34,173 bases of DNA from contig JALWSS010000225.1 of assembly GCA_026993525.1 (NCBI GenBank), forward strand, positions 1 through 34,173, in the 5' to 3' direction. The position numbers and the translations under genes are program-made. Below are positions 9,765 to 17,407 of this stretch, piece by piece; positions within the stretch are counted from its first letter, which is position 1, and every line of letters starts with the position of its first letter. The stretch is from Saprospiraceae bacterium (GTDB lineage: Bacteria > Bacteroidota > Bacteroidia > Chitinophagales > Saprospiraceae). Below the pieces are notes generated by a model that was given only the letters and a program-made list of their open reading frames with translations, did no database searches and had not been told where the DNA came from.

Positions 9765-12182
9765 TCAGGCAAAACGACCCGGATCAGCTTCGGCCATCAT
9801 GCGGTAAACCACCTCAAAAACGTCTTCTGCATTTGGCTTGGTGAAATAATCTCCGTCAGAACCATACGGAGGGCGGTGGGGCCTCGAGGTGAGTGTTACC
9901 GGTGCCGAATCGAGGTATTGGAAGCCTCCCTGCACTTCCAGCACTTCCCGCATCATGTAGCTTGTGGCTCCACCGGGCACGTCCTCATCCATGAAAACGA
10001 TGCGGTTGGTTTTGCGAAGCGAGGCAACGATTCTGTGTTCGAGGTCAAATGGCAACAAGGTTTGAGCGTCTATCAATTCGACAGAGATTCCGTGTTTTTT
10101 CAGGAGTTCCACACCTTCAAGTGCTTCTCGTACGCATGAGCCATAGGTTACCAGGGTGAGGTCAGTGCCTTCTACCAATGTTTCAGGAACGCCGAGGGGA
10201 ACGGTGTATTCGCCGATGTTGTCGGGCATGCGTTCTTTGAGGCGGTAGCCATTGAGGCATTCGATGATGAGTGCCGGATCGTCGGAATGCAGCATGGTGT
10301 TGTACATGCCTGCTGCCTGTACGAAGTTTCTCGGCACCAGCAGGTACATACCCCTCAATGATCCCAGCAGCATCTGAATGGGAGAACCTGAGTGCCAGAT
10401 GCCCTCCAGCCGGTGGCCCCTGGTACGGATGATGGCGGGGGCCTGTTGCAGGTTGTGGCTGCGGTAGCGTATCGTGGCCAGGTCGTCGGTCATTGGCTCG
10501 AGGCCGTAAATGAGGTAATCGAGATACTGTATTTCGGCGATGGGCCGGAAGCCTCTCAGTGCGAGGCCGATGGCCTGCCCGACGATGCTCCATTCGCGGA
10601 TGCCGGTGTCGAAAATGCGCGCTTCGCCGTATTTGGCCTGCATGCCTGCCAGAGACTGGTTGACACCACCTATCTTGCCCACGTCCTCACCAAAAGCAAT
10701 GAGGTTGGGGTGCTTCGCAAAAGCCTTGTCGAAGAAAGTGTTGAGCACTTCAAAACCATTCCTGGTCTCAGAATTCTCTGAATACACGGGAGGTATTACG
10801 GGTACATTCAGCGCTGAGTATTTGCTGTCGCTGTACAGGTAGGTGTGGTACCTGCGATGTGCCGTGGCGGATGCCCTGGTAAGCATGTTCTCCAGGTCTT
10901 CCAGGGCTTCACTGTCTTCTTTGCGAAGCACGAAATGCAGGCGACGGGCATTTTTGATGACGTCTTTGTACAACTGTGGCGGGGGAGTGTTTTGCAGCGA
11001 ATCGAGCAGTTGGGTAACCTCTTCTTTCCGGGAGGTCGTTTGCAGGGCTTTGGCGTAAACGGCCTGCAGTTGCTGCTTCTCTTTTTTTACGGGGTTGATG
11101 TAGGCGGCCCAGGCCCTGTCTTTGCACTCCTTTACGTATTGTTTGGCACGTTTGCGCATGTCGGCAATTTCCTCCTGGGTGGCAATGCCGGTTTCCACCA
11201 TCCAGTTGCCCATGATAAGGATGCAGTCGTTTTCACGTTCCCATTGCAGCCGTTCTTTGGATTTGTAACGCTCGTGTGAGCCGGAAGTGGAGTGTCCGAG
11301 TTGCTGGGTGCAATCTTCAACGTGGATGAGGGCAGGTCTGTGGGTTTCTCTGACGGTTTTGGTTACTTCTTCGTAAAGTTCGCAGAGTGCAGGGTAGTTC
11401 CAGCATTTTACCTTGTGGATTTCCATGCCTCCTTTGCCGTCCTCAAATTGGAGCCCGGACACCGCATCGGAGATGGAACCTTTGGCAGTTTGGTATTTTT
11501 TCGGAACGGAAATGCCGTAGCCATCATCCCAGACGGAAACTACAAGGGGAACCTGAAGTACAGCTGCTGCGTTGAGGGTTTCCCAAAAGATGCCTTCACT
11601 GGTGCTGGCATCCCCGATGGTGCAAAATGTGACTTCACTGCCATTTTTGGAGAACAGGGAGTTGTCTGCCAGTTTGGGCATCTCCCGGTATTTTTTCGAA
11701 GCAAAAGAAAGCCCGAGGGCACGGGCCATCTGTGCGGCAGTGCTGGAGATGTCAGAAGAGATGTTGTAGCGTTGGGTTTGATCAAGCCATTCGTTGTTTT
11801 CATCAATGAGGGGGGTGGCATAGTGGCTGTTCATTTGGCGGCCGCCTGACCAGGGGTCGTTTTCCGCATCGGCATAGAGCTGGGCGAAAAACTCTTCAAC
11901 GGTGGAGAGCCCGAGGGCAAACATCAAAGTCTGGTCGCGATAGTATCCCGAACGCCAGTCACCTTTTCGGAAGGCCCTTGCAAGGGCAACCTGGGGCACT
12001 TCCTTGCCATCACCCACAATTCCGAACTTGGCTTTACCTGTCAGAACTTCTTTTCGGCCCAGAATGCTCGCCTCTCGGCTGACACAGCTTATCCAGAAAT
12101 CTTTGAGAACCTCTTTTTTGTATGCTTCTTCTACTGTAGTTCCACCAGGAGTGAGGATGTCGGTAATAGGTGATTCTATCAT
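9765..12182 (-). CDS. Fused 2-oxoacid dehydrogenase E1 alpha/beta (branched-chain type)
   Basis: An 805-residue single polypeptide carrying both E1 chains of a thiamine-diphosphate 2-oxoacid dehydrogenase, most like 2-oxoisovalerate dehydrogenase. Residues 1 to about 430 are E1-alpha: YYRDQTLMFALG, GRQMNSHY, the ThDP motif beginning GDAST (190-194) and ending VWDDGYGISV (Asp219-Asp220 where NN is usual), and a phosphorylation-loop-like HSTSGSHERYKSKERL. E1-beta begins near 475 with LIAFGEDVGKIGGVNQ, then TGIREWSIVGQAIGLALRG and RTRGHR. Natural fusions of this kind are known in Bacteroidota. E2 and E3 are not in the window. The start at 12182 is chosen over an upstream in-frame ATG at 12233 because the family N-terminus begins there. 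Confidence 0.9.
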   Translation of the reverse strand: MIESPITDILTPGGTTVEEAYKKEVLKDFWISCVSREASILGRKEVLTGKAKFGIVGDGKEVPQVALARAFRKGDWRSGYYRDQTLMFALGLSTVEEFFAQLYADAENDPWSGGRQMNSHYATPLIDENNEWLDQTQRYNISSDISSTAAQMARALGLSFASKKYREMPKLADNSLFSKNGSEVTFCTIGDASTSEGIFWETLNAAAVLQVPLVVSVWDDGYGISVPKKYQTAKGSISDAVSGLQFEDGKGGMEIHKVKCWNYPALCELYEEVTKTVRETHRPALIHVEDCTQQLGHSTSGSHERYKSKERLQWERENDCILIMGNWMVETGIATQEEIADMRKRAKQYVKECKDRAWAAYINPVKKEKQQLQAVYAKALQTTSRKEEVTQLLDSLQNTPPPQLYKDVIKNARRLHFVLRKEDSEALEDLENMLTRASATAHRRYHTYLYSDSKYSALNVPVIPPVYSENSETRNGFEVLNTFFDKAFAKHPNLIAFGEDVGKIGGVNQSLAGMQAKYGEARIFDTGIREWSIVGQAIGLALRGFRPIAEIQYLDYLIYGLEPMTDDLATIRYRSHNLQQAPAIIRTRGHRLEGIWHSGSPIQMLLGSLRGMYLLVPRNFVQAAGMYNTMLHSDDPALIIECLNGYRLKERMPDNIGEYTVPLGVPETLVEGTDLTLVTYGSCVREALEGVELLKKHGISVELIDAQTLLPFDLEHRIVASLRKTNRIVFMDEDVPGGATSYMMREVLEVQGGFQYLDSAPVTLTSRPHRPPYGSDGDYFTKPNAEDVFEVVYRMMAEADPGRFA

Positions 12183-12306
12183 GGTTCGCAGCTTTAAAAT
12201 TTGGTTAGGTGCTCCCTGTAGTTGGGCAGGCATGAGCGCTGAAAGTATCCCGGGAGGGAAATCGTTATTTCAAAACATTATTTCAAATGGCTCCCACTTT
12301 CGGCCG

Positions 12307-12339
12307 CAAAATTATAGATAAATTTTGGAAGTTTTTCAA
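12307..12339 (-). promoter_or_regulatory. Bacteroidota-type promoter for the fused E1 gene
   Basis: On the minus strand there is a TTG -33 element (12337-12339), then 22 bp, then TAATTTTG (12307-12314), a full match to TAnnTTTG. Spacing is within the 17-23 bp range. The implied leader is about 115-120 nt. It is AT-rich DNA beside a gene start in the right orientation. Confidence 0.6.
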
Positions 12340-12632
12340 TTGAATAAACAATGTATTGTCATTGAGATCATTGAGTTTTGGCACTTGTCTGCTTTTTGTC
12401 TGCAATTCGGTTGATTAGCAAAAAGATGTATTGCTTTTCGGGAAATTGACCCAAACATGCTTGGATTGGTACGATTGTTTTGATCCGGATACCCGTAAAG
12501 TCTTGGCTGAACCCCGCCGTTTTCCGGTTAACATCTCGTTAACGGCTGTTTGAACAACAGAGTGCGGGGCTCTCAGGCTCAGCCGTTAATTTTGTCCCGG
12601 TTTTGATTTCACGAACAAAAAATCTTCAAAAC
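12340..12632. promoter_or_regulatory. Upstream region of the DUF1573 gene with a -7 box
   Basis: Together with 12183-12306 this makes a 450-bp stretch with no gene. TAATTTTG at 12587-12594 matches the Bacteroidota -7 consensus on the plus strand, 38 bp before the DUF1573 ATG; no TTG sits at the right distance. Upstream lie the near-palindrome CCGGTTAAC-atct-CGTTAACGG (about 12525-12546) and a CTGTT/AACAG hairpin (about 12546-12560), possible regulator sites. The remainder has no recognisable feature. Confidence 0.4.
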
Positions 12633-13079
12633 ATGAAAAAAGTACTTTCCATTTTTGCCTTTCTGGCGCTGCTGGCAGGCACCACTTTCGCTCAGGAACA
12701 AAGCGAACAACCGGCCAAGGGCCCGATGATGAAATTCGAAGTCACTGAAATTGACTACGGAGAAATCGTACAGGGTTCAGATCCGCTTCGCGTGTTCAAA
12801 TTCACCAACACAGGTACTGAGCCGCTCATCATCAGCAACGCAAAAGGTAGTTGTGGTTGTACCGTTCCAAAATGGCCTAAAGACCCCATCCTCCCAGGTG
12901 AGTCATCTACCATTGAAGTTCGTTACGATACAAACCGCATTGGCCCGTTCCAGAAAACGGTAACCCTCACCACCAATGAGGCTACGCCAACCCACGTTCT
13001 CAAGATCAAAGGCAAGGTGAACCCCAAGCCCAAAGAAGAGAGCGTACCTGCTAGCAACAACGGCTTCAACAAAAACTGA
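12633..13079 (+). CDS. DUF1573 secreted protein
   Basis: 148 residues. A classical signal peptide (MKKVLSIFAFLALLAGTTFA, cleavage before Gln21) is followed by one DUF1573 immunoglobulin-like (ASPM-SPD-2-Hydin type) domain: FEVTEIDYGEIVQGSDPLRV, KFTNTGTEPLIISNAKGSCG, CTVPKWPKDPILPGESSTIE and FQKTVTLTTNEATPTHVLKI. Such proteins are common in Bacteroidota envelopes; the function is unknown. The start is set at the signal peptide methionine rather than the upstream in-frame ATG at 12603. A strong hairpin follows the gene, so it is probably monocistronic. Confidence 0.88.
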   Translation: MKKVLSIFAFLALLAGTTFAQEQSEQPAKGPMMKFEVTEIDYGEIVQGSDPLRVFKFTNTGTEPLIISNAKGSCGCTVPKWPKDPILPGESSTIEVRYDTNRIGPFQKTVTLTTNEATPTHVLKIKGKVNPKPKEESVPASNNGFNKN

Positions 13080-13100
13080 CAGCCTGAATTGATGCGCAGT

Positions 13101-13142
13101 GAAAAGCTCCGGTTGCCCTGGCTTCCGGAGCTTTTCTATTTT
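13101..13142 (+). terminator. Intrinsic terminator after the DUF1573 gene
   Basis: A perfect 12-bp stem GAAAAGCTCCGG (13101-13112) / CCGGAGCTTTTC (13125-13136) with a 12-nt loop, followed by TATTTT. It lies 22 bp after the stop codon. The next gene starts 20 bp past it. Confidence 0.8.
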
Positions 13143-13161
13143 CACGCCCAAACTCATTTCT

Positions 13162-14115
13162 ATGTTCCTGAAAATAGCACGCACCGGTCAGAACAAATGG
13201 TGGGCGTACCTGATCACACTCCTGATAGTCATAGGTGCTGTAGTATTGGCACAGGTGCCGCTCGCACTGATCTTCATGTATAAGGCTTCACAGCAAGGCC
13301 TGGATGCTTTTGAATCACAGGAGATGCTCCGGCGCATGGATTTTTCTGACATTGACCTCAGCCAGAACATGGTCATTGTGCTGATGCTCATTCCTTTTGC
13401 AATCGGCTTGCTGGTGTTGTGGTTGTGTGTCAGGTACCTTCACAAGCGCAACCCAAAGACCTTGATCAATCCTTCGGGAAAGGTCAATTGGAGCAAGGTG
13501 TTTTTCGGATTTACCCTGTGGATGACACTGACGGCGGGTGTCGAAATTGTGTTTTACCTGATGGAACCTGCCAACTACAGTTTGCAATTTCAACCGGGTC
13601 CTTTTCTCGTTCTGTTCATCATTTCCTTGCTCATGTTTCCGCTCCAGACTTCGTTTGAAGAAATCCTTTTCAGGGGGTACCTGATGCAGGGCATCGGGTT
13701 GTTGACCCGCAGGCCCTGGGTGCCGTTGTTGCTGACTTCAGTTGGCTTTGGACTGATGCACTACATGAACCCGGAAGTGCAGGAATTCGGGGTGGGTTGG
13801 GCCATGTCCTATTACATCGGTGTGGGTTTTTTGCTCGGACTCATCACCCTGCTTGACGATGGCCTGGAACTGGCCCTAGGCATCCATGCCGCCACCAATA
13901 TCTACAGTGCGCTCTTTGTCACCTTCGATTCTTCGGCGCTGCAAACTCCTGCCATTTTCAGAGCCTCCGAAGTTCACATTGAATGGACCCTGGCCGGACT
14001 GATCGCAGCTGCCTGTGCATTTATTTACCTGGCTTCGAAAAAATACGAGTGGAGTGATTGGAGCCGCTGGTACCGCATTGACGAAGAAGAGCAAGTGGAA
14101 CTACCGGATGCGTAA
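13162..14115 (+). CDS. CPBP (CAAX/Abi) family intramembrane metalloprotease
   Basis: 317 residues, with several hydrophobic segments (about 14-40, 70-92, 113-135, 147-163, 186-200, 216-231 and 268-286). The glutamate-type intramembrane protease signature is present: EEILFRGYLMQG (Glu166-Glu167, Arg171), the second motif histidine in FGLMHYMN (His200), and GIHAATN (His242, Asn246). Members range from prenylated-protein endopeptidases to bacteriocin self-immunity proteins; the target here is unknown. The ATG at 13162 is used because an earlier in-frame GTG lies inside the terminator hairpin. No promoter could be placed in the short gap. Confidence 0.88.
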   Translation: MFLKIARTGQNKWWAYLITLLIVIGAVVLAQVPLALIFMYKASQQGLDAFESQEMLRRMDFSDIDLSQNMVIVLMLIPFAIGLLVLWLCVRYLHKRNPKTLINPSGKVNWSKVFFGFTLWMTLTAGVEIVFYLMEPANYSLQFQPGPFLVLFIISLLMFPLQTSFEEILFRGYLMQGIGLLTRRPWVPLLLTSVGFGLMHYMNPEVQEFGVGWAMSYYIGVGFLLGLITLLDDGLELALGIHAATNIYSALFVTFDSSALQTPAIFRASEVHIEWTLAGLIAAACAFIYLASKKYEWSDWSRWYRIDEEEQVELPDA

Positions 14116-14287
14116 AGCTTGCTGCCGGGAATTCAACTGTTGCCAGGGAGGTGTTTTTCATTGTGAAGAAAGATATTCTCAAAAAAAATCATGCTTCTTT
14201 GCGGGGTAGGAGCAACAATTTACCGGGTACTGTGCGTTCTGGTGGTACCTGCACAATCATTTTAGTACAACACAACCCGATTCTACC

Positions 14288-15346
14288 ATGCGTATTCCAA
14301 ATTCTTTTTTCCTTCTGGCAATCCTGTTTACGGCATTCACCATCGGCTGCAAAGACGATGACCAACAGTTTGCGGATTGCTTCAACGAGCCCAAAAAGCC
14401 AAAACTCAACCTGACTCTTATCGAAGGGCCGACAGTGACCTTGCCCTCAAAAGTTTCCGTCTTCTTCCGGGTGCGGGATGACAACGGAAATCCGGTGGGT
14501 TACCTCACCGAAGACAACTTCATCATTTACGAAAAAGGCCTGAACGACCCCTGCCCGAGGATCATTTCCGAATTTGAAGCAAAAAGGAAAATCTCAGGCA
14601 GGGAACAGGTGTTCAATCACACCACCATGCTGTTGCTGGACCTGAGTGGCTCCGTATTGCAGCAGTCCCTGGTTGACCTCCAGACGGCCGCCATCGCTTT
14701 CATCGAGGAAGCAGTGCCGGATACCATTGACAATTCCATCAAAATGGGAATCTGGTGGTTCGACGGTGAAGACATTCTCCATGAGCTCAAAGCTCCGACT
14801 TCTGATATTTGGGAACTGAAAGCAGCCATCAACTCCATCACCCCCAATATCTCCAACGACAACTCCACCGACCTGTACGGTGCCGTGATAAAAGGGGCCG
14901 CCATAGCGGAGCAGATCCTCGCCGATTACCAAAACCAGGATGTTTCCTCTGCGGTTTCGGTGGTCTTGTTTACCGACGGAGAAGACCGGGCCAACCGCTA
15001 CCTGAAACAGGATGCTTACAATGCCGTAGCTGCCACGCCTGCTGACATCAGCTGGTTTACACTTGGTGTTGGTAATGAAATCAACATCCCAGATTTGCAG
15101 ACCATTGGCCGGAACGGCTTTTTCCAGGCTGCCAGCATTACACAGCTGACGGCGGTCTTCAAGCAAATTGCGCTGGTGGTCAACAACGAAGCCAACAGTT
15201 TCTACCTCTTTGAGTATTGCAGCCCCATCAGAAACGGCAGCAACAACGAGTTGGTGATCGAAGCCTTCGACCTCCAGGGCAACGAGTCCGGCTTTCTGAA
15301 AACCACCTTCGATGCAACCGGATTCACCAGTGGTTGTCAGTTGTAA
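14288..15346 (+). CDS. von Willebrand factor A domain lipoprotein
   Basis: 352 residues. A lipoprotein signal ends in FTIGC (Cys21). Residues about 30-105 form a beta-rich region with FFRVRDDNGNPVGYLTEDNF, similar to the Ig-like segment in front of secreted VWA domains. The VWA domain follows, with the MIDAS motif DLSGS (Asp118, Ser120, Ser122) after HTTMLLL and the fourth loop TDGED (Thr229-Asp230). The metal site looks intact, so a cation-dependent ligand- or protein-binding role at the cell surface or in the periplasm is likely; the partner is unknown. A strong hairpin follows. It lies 172 bp after the CPBP gene with no obvious terminator between. Confidence 0.85.
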   Translation: MRIPNSFFLLAILFTAFTIGCKDDDQQFADCFNEPKKPKLNLTLIEGPTVTLPSKVSVFFRVRDDNGNPVGYLTEDNFIIYEKGLNDPCPRIISEFEAKRKISGREQVFNHTTMLLLDLSGSVLQQSLVDLQTAAIAFIEEAVPDTIDNSIKMGIWWFDGEDILHELKAPTSDIWELKAAINSITPNISNDNSTDLYGAVIKGAAIAEQILADYQNQDVSSAVSVVLFTDGEDRANRYLKQDAYNAVAATPADISWFTLGVGNEINIPDLQTIGRNGFFQAASITQLTAVFKQIALVVNNEANSFYLFEYCSPIRNGSNNELVIEAFDLQGNESGFLKTTFDATGFTSGCQL

Positions 15347-15391
15347 GTGATTATTGGTCGAAATCGGCTTTCGAATCCTGAATAATTGACG

Positions 15392-15436
15392 AGAAAAGAT
15401 GTCATTTGCAGCAAGTGACATCTTTTCTGGTTTTTG
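15392..15436 (+). terminator. Intrinsic terminator after the VWA gene
   Basis: A perfect 13-bp stem AGAAAAGATGTCA (15392-15404) / TGACATCTTTTCT (15416-15428) with an 11-nt loop, followed by GGTTTTTG. It separates the VWA gene from the M1 peptidase gene that begins at 15467. Confidence 0.78.
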
Positions 15437-15466
15437 GAATCCAAGTTTACAACCCGTTATTACACC

Positions 15467-17344
15467 ATGCGCATAGCAATTTCACTTCTCACCTTTTTCC
15501 TTCTTTCAAGCAATTTTCTTTTCAGTCAGACCTGTCGTTGGCAACAGCGTGTCCATTACCAGATGGACATAGACATGGATGTTGCCAGGCACCGGTTTTC
15601 TGGCGTGCAGACACTGAAGTATTTCAACAATTCTCCCGACACGCTTTACAAGGTTTACTACCACTTGTACTTCAACGCCTTCCAGCCGGGCAGCATGATG
15701 GATTGGCAAAACCGCAATCCACTGACCGGCGACTCCCGGGTGCGTGACCGCATCTCCAAACTGAAACCGGAAGAGACCGGCTGGCACAAAGTGAATTCAC
15801 TGACCTGCAACGGCAAGCCTGCAAAGTTTGAAGTCAAAGAGACCATTCTGGAGGTAACCCTGCCCGAACCCATCCTGCCGAAGTCCGTGGCCGAACTGAA
15901 AATGGATTTCCAGTCCCAGGTACCAGTTCAAATCCGACGATCGGGACGCGACAGCCGGGATGGTGTGGCCTATTCCATGTCCCAGTGGTATCCCAAAATG
16001 GCGGAGTATGATTACCAGGGCTGGCACCTCGACCTTTACGTCGGCCGGGAGTTTTACGGTGTCTGGGGAGATTTTGAAGTGAACATCTCCATTGACCGGA
16101 GCTACCTCCTGGGCGCCAGCGGAGAATTGCAGAATGCTTCTGAAATCGGATACGGCTACGAACCGGAAGGCACTGCCGTACGCCAGCCACCGGGAGAAAA
16201 ACTCACCTGGCGCTGGAAAGCGGAAAACGTCCATGACTTCAGTTGGTCTGCCGACCCTGACTATGAGCACGTTGTGGTGAGAAGGGAGCAAGGCCCAACT
16301 TTACATTTCCTTTACCAACCCAATGAACGCACACGGGCCACCTGGGAAGCCATGCCGGAGGCAATGGACCGTGCGTTTGATTTCATTCAGAAAAACTTCG
16401 GGGAGTACCCTTATGCCACCTATTCATTTCTCGAAGCAGGAGACGGAGGCATGGAATACCCCATGGCCACTTTCCTCAGAGCCGGAGCCGGTGTGGGCAC
16501 ATTCGTTCACGAACTGATGCACGCCTGGTACTACGGCATGCTTGGCACCCATGAGGGCAAGTATCCCTGGATGGATGAGGGCTTTACGGAGTATGCAACT
16601 TCGGAGGTGCTCAATTGGATGAAAGCCGAAAAGATTATCACCGGAAAGCCTGAAGAAAATCCTCACATTTCCACCAACAGGTCTTATATATCGTACCTGC
16701 AAAGGGCAGAGGAGGAGCCTTTGTCCACTCACCACGACCATTACCTGTCAAGCCGGGCAGGAGGGGTTGGCGCCTATGTGAAAGGACACGTAATACTGAC
16801 CCAGTTGAACTACATCATGGGGGATGCGACTTTTAAACAGGCCATGTTGAATTATTACCACTCCTGGCGCTTCAAACACCCAAATCCCGATGATTTCCTT
16901 CGGGTAATGGAGCGCACAGCAGGCATGGAGCTGGACTGGTTCCAGCAATACTTCATCTTCAGTACCAAGCAAATTGACTACGGTATCACTTCGGTAGCGA
17001 AAGCGAACCGCCGAGAGACGACCATCCGTCTCAACCGGCCGGGGCATTTCCCGATGCCCGTCGACTTGGTGGTGAGCTTCAAAGATGGTTCTCAGAAAAT
17101 GTACAACATTCCCCTGTACATGATGTGGGGCGCCAAAAAGGCCGAGAATCCAAATGTGAATTATGAAGTGGTTAAGCCCTGGGGTTGGACCATACCCGAA
17201 TACGAGCTGACCATAGATGCCAGGTTCAAAGACATCGTGAAAGTGGAAATTGACCCATCCCAAAGAATGGTGGATGTGAACCGGGACAACAATGTATGGG
17301 AAGCAAAAAAGGCCGGTAGCGGGAGTTCCGACGCAAGGGAATAA
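15467..17344 (+). CDS. M1 family metallopeptidase (secreted)
   Basis: 625 residues with a signal peptide (MRIAISLLTFFLLSSNFLFS). The zinc site is complete: HELMH (His348, Glu349, His352), then exactly 18 residues, then Glu371 in DEGFTEY. The exopeptidase substrate-binding motif is GGMEY (327-331) rather than GAMEN, as in many Bacteroidota members. The N-terminal beta domain spans about 25-270 and the helical C-terminal part starts about 400. The likely role is removal of N-terminal residues from peptides in the periplasm or at the surface. The in-frame ATG at 15434 would put a charged extension before the signal and is not used. A second peptidase gene follows after 63 bp, suggesting a peptide-use operon. 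Confidence 0.9.
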   Translation: MRIAISLLTFFLLSSNFLFSQTCRWQQRVHYQMDIDMDVARHRFSGVQTLKYFNNSPDTLYKVYYHLYFNAFQPGSMMDWQNRNPLTGDSRVRDRISKLKPEETGWHKVNSLTCNGKPAKFEVKETILEVTLPEPILPKSVAELKMDFQSQVPVQIRRSGRDSRDGVAYSMSQWYPKMAEYDYQGWHLDLYVGREFYGVWGDFEVNISIDRSYLLGASGELQNASEIGYGYEPEGTAVRQPPGEKLTWRWKAENVHDFSWSADPDYEHVVVRREQGPTLHFLYQPNERTRATWEAMPEAMDRAFDFIQKNFGEYPYATYSFLEAGDGGMEYPMATFLRAGAGVGTFVHELMHAWYYGMLGTHEGKYPWMDEGFTEYATSEVLNWMKAEKIITGKPEENPHISTNRSYISYLQRAEEEPLSTHHDHYLSSRAGGVGAYVKGHVILTQLNYIMGDATFKQAMLNYYHSWRFKHPNPDDFLRVMERTAGMELDWFQQYFIFSTKQIDYGITSVAKANRRETTIRLNRPGHFPMPVDLVVSFKDGSQKMYNIPLYMMWGAKKAENPNVNYEVVKPWGWTIPEYELTIDARFKDIVKVEIDPSQRMVDVNRDNNVWEAKKAGSGSSDARE

Positions 17345-17407
17345 CATCGCCGGCGCAATGTACGGCATTGCGAAGCGAACCAATAAATGCATCAAAACCA
17401 ACTAACT

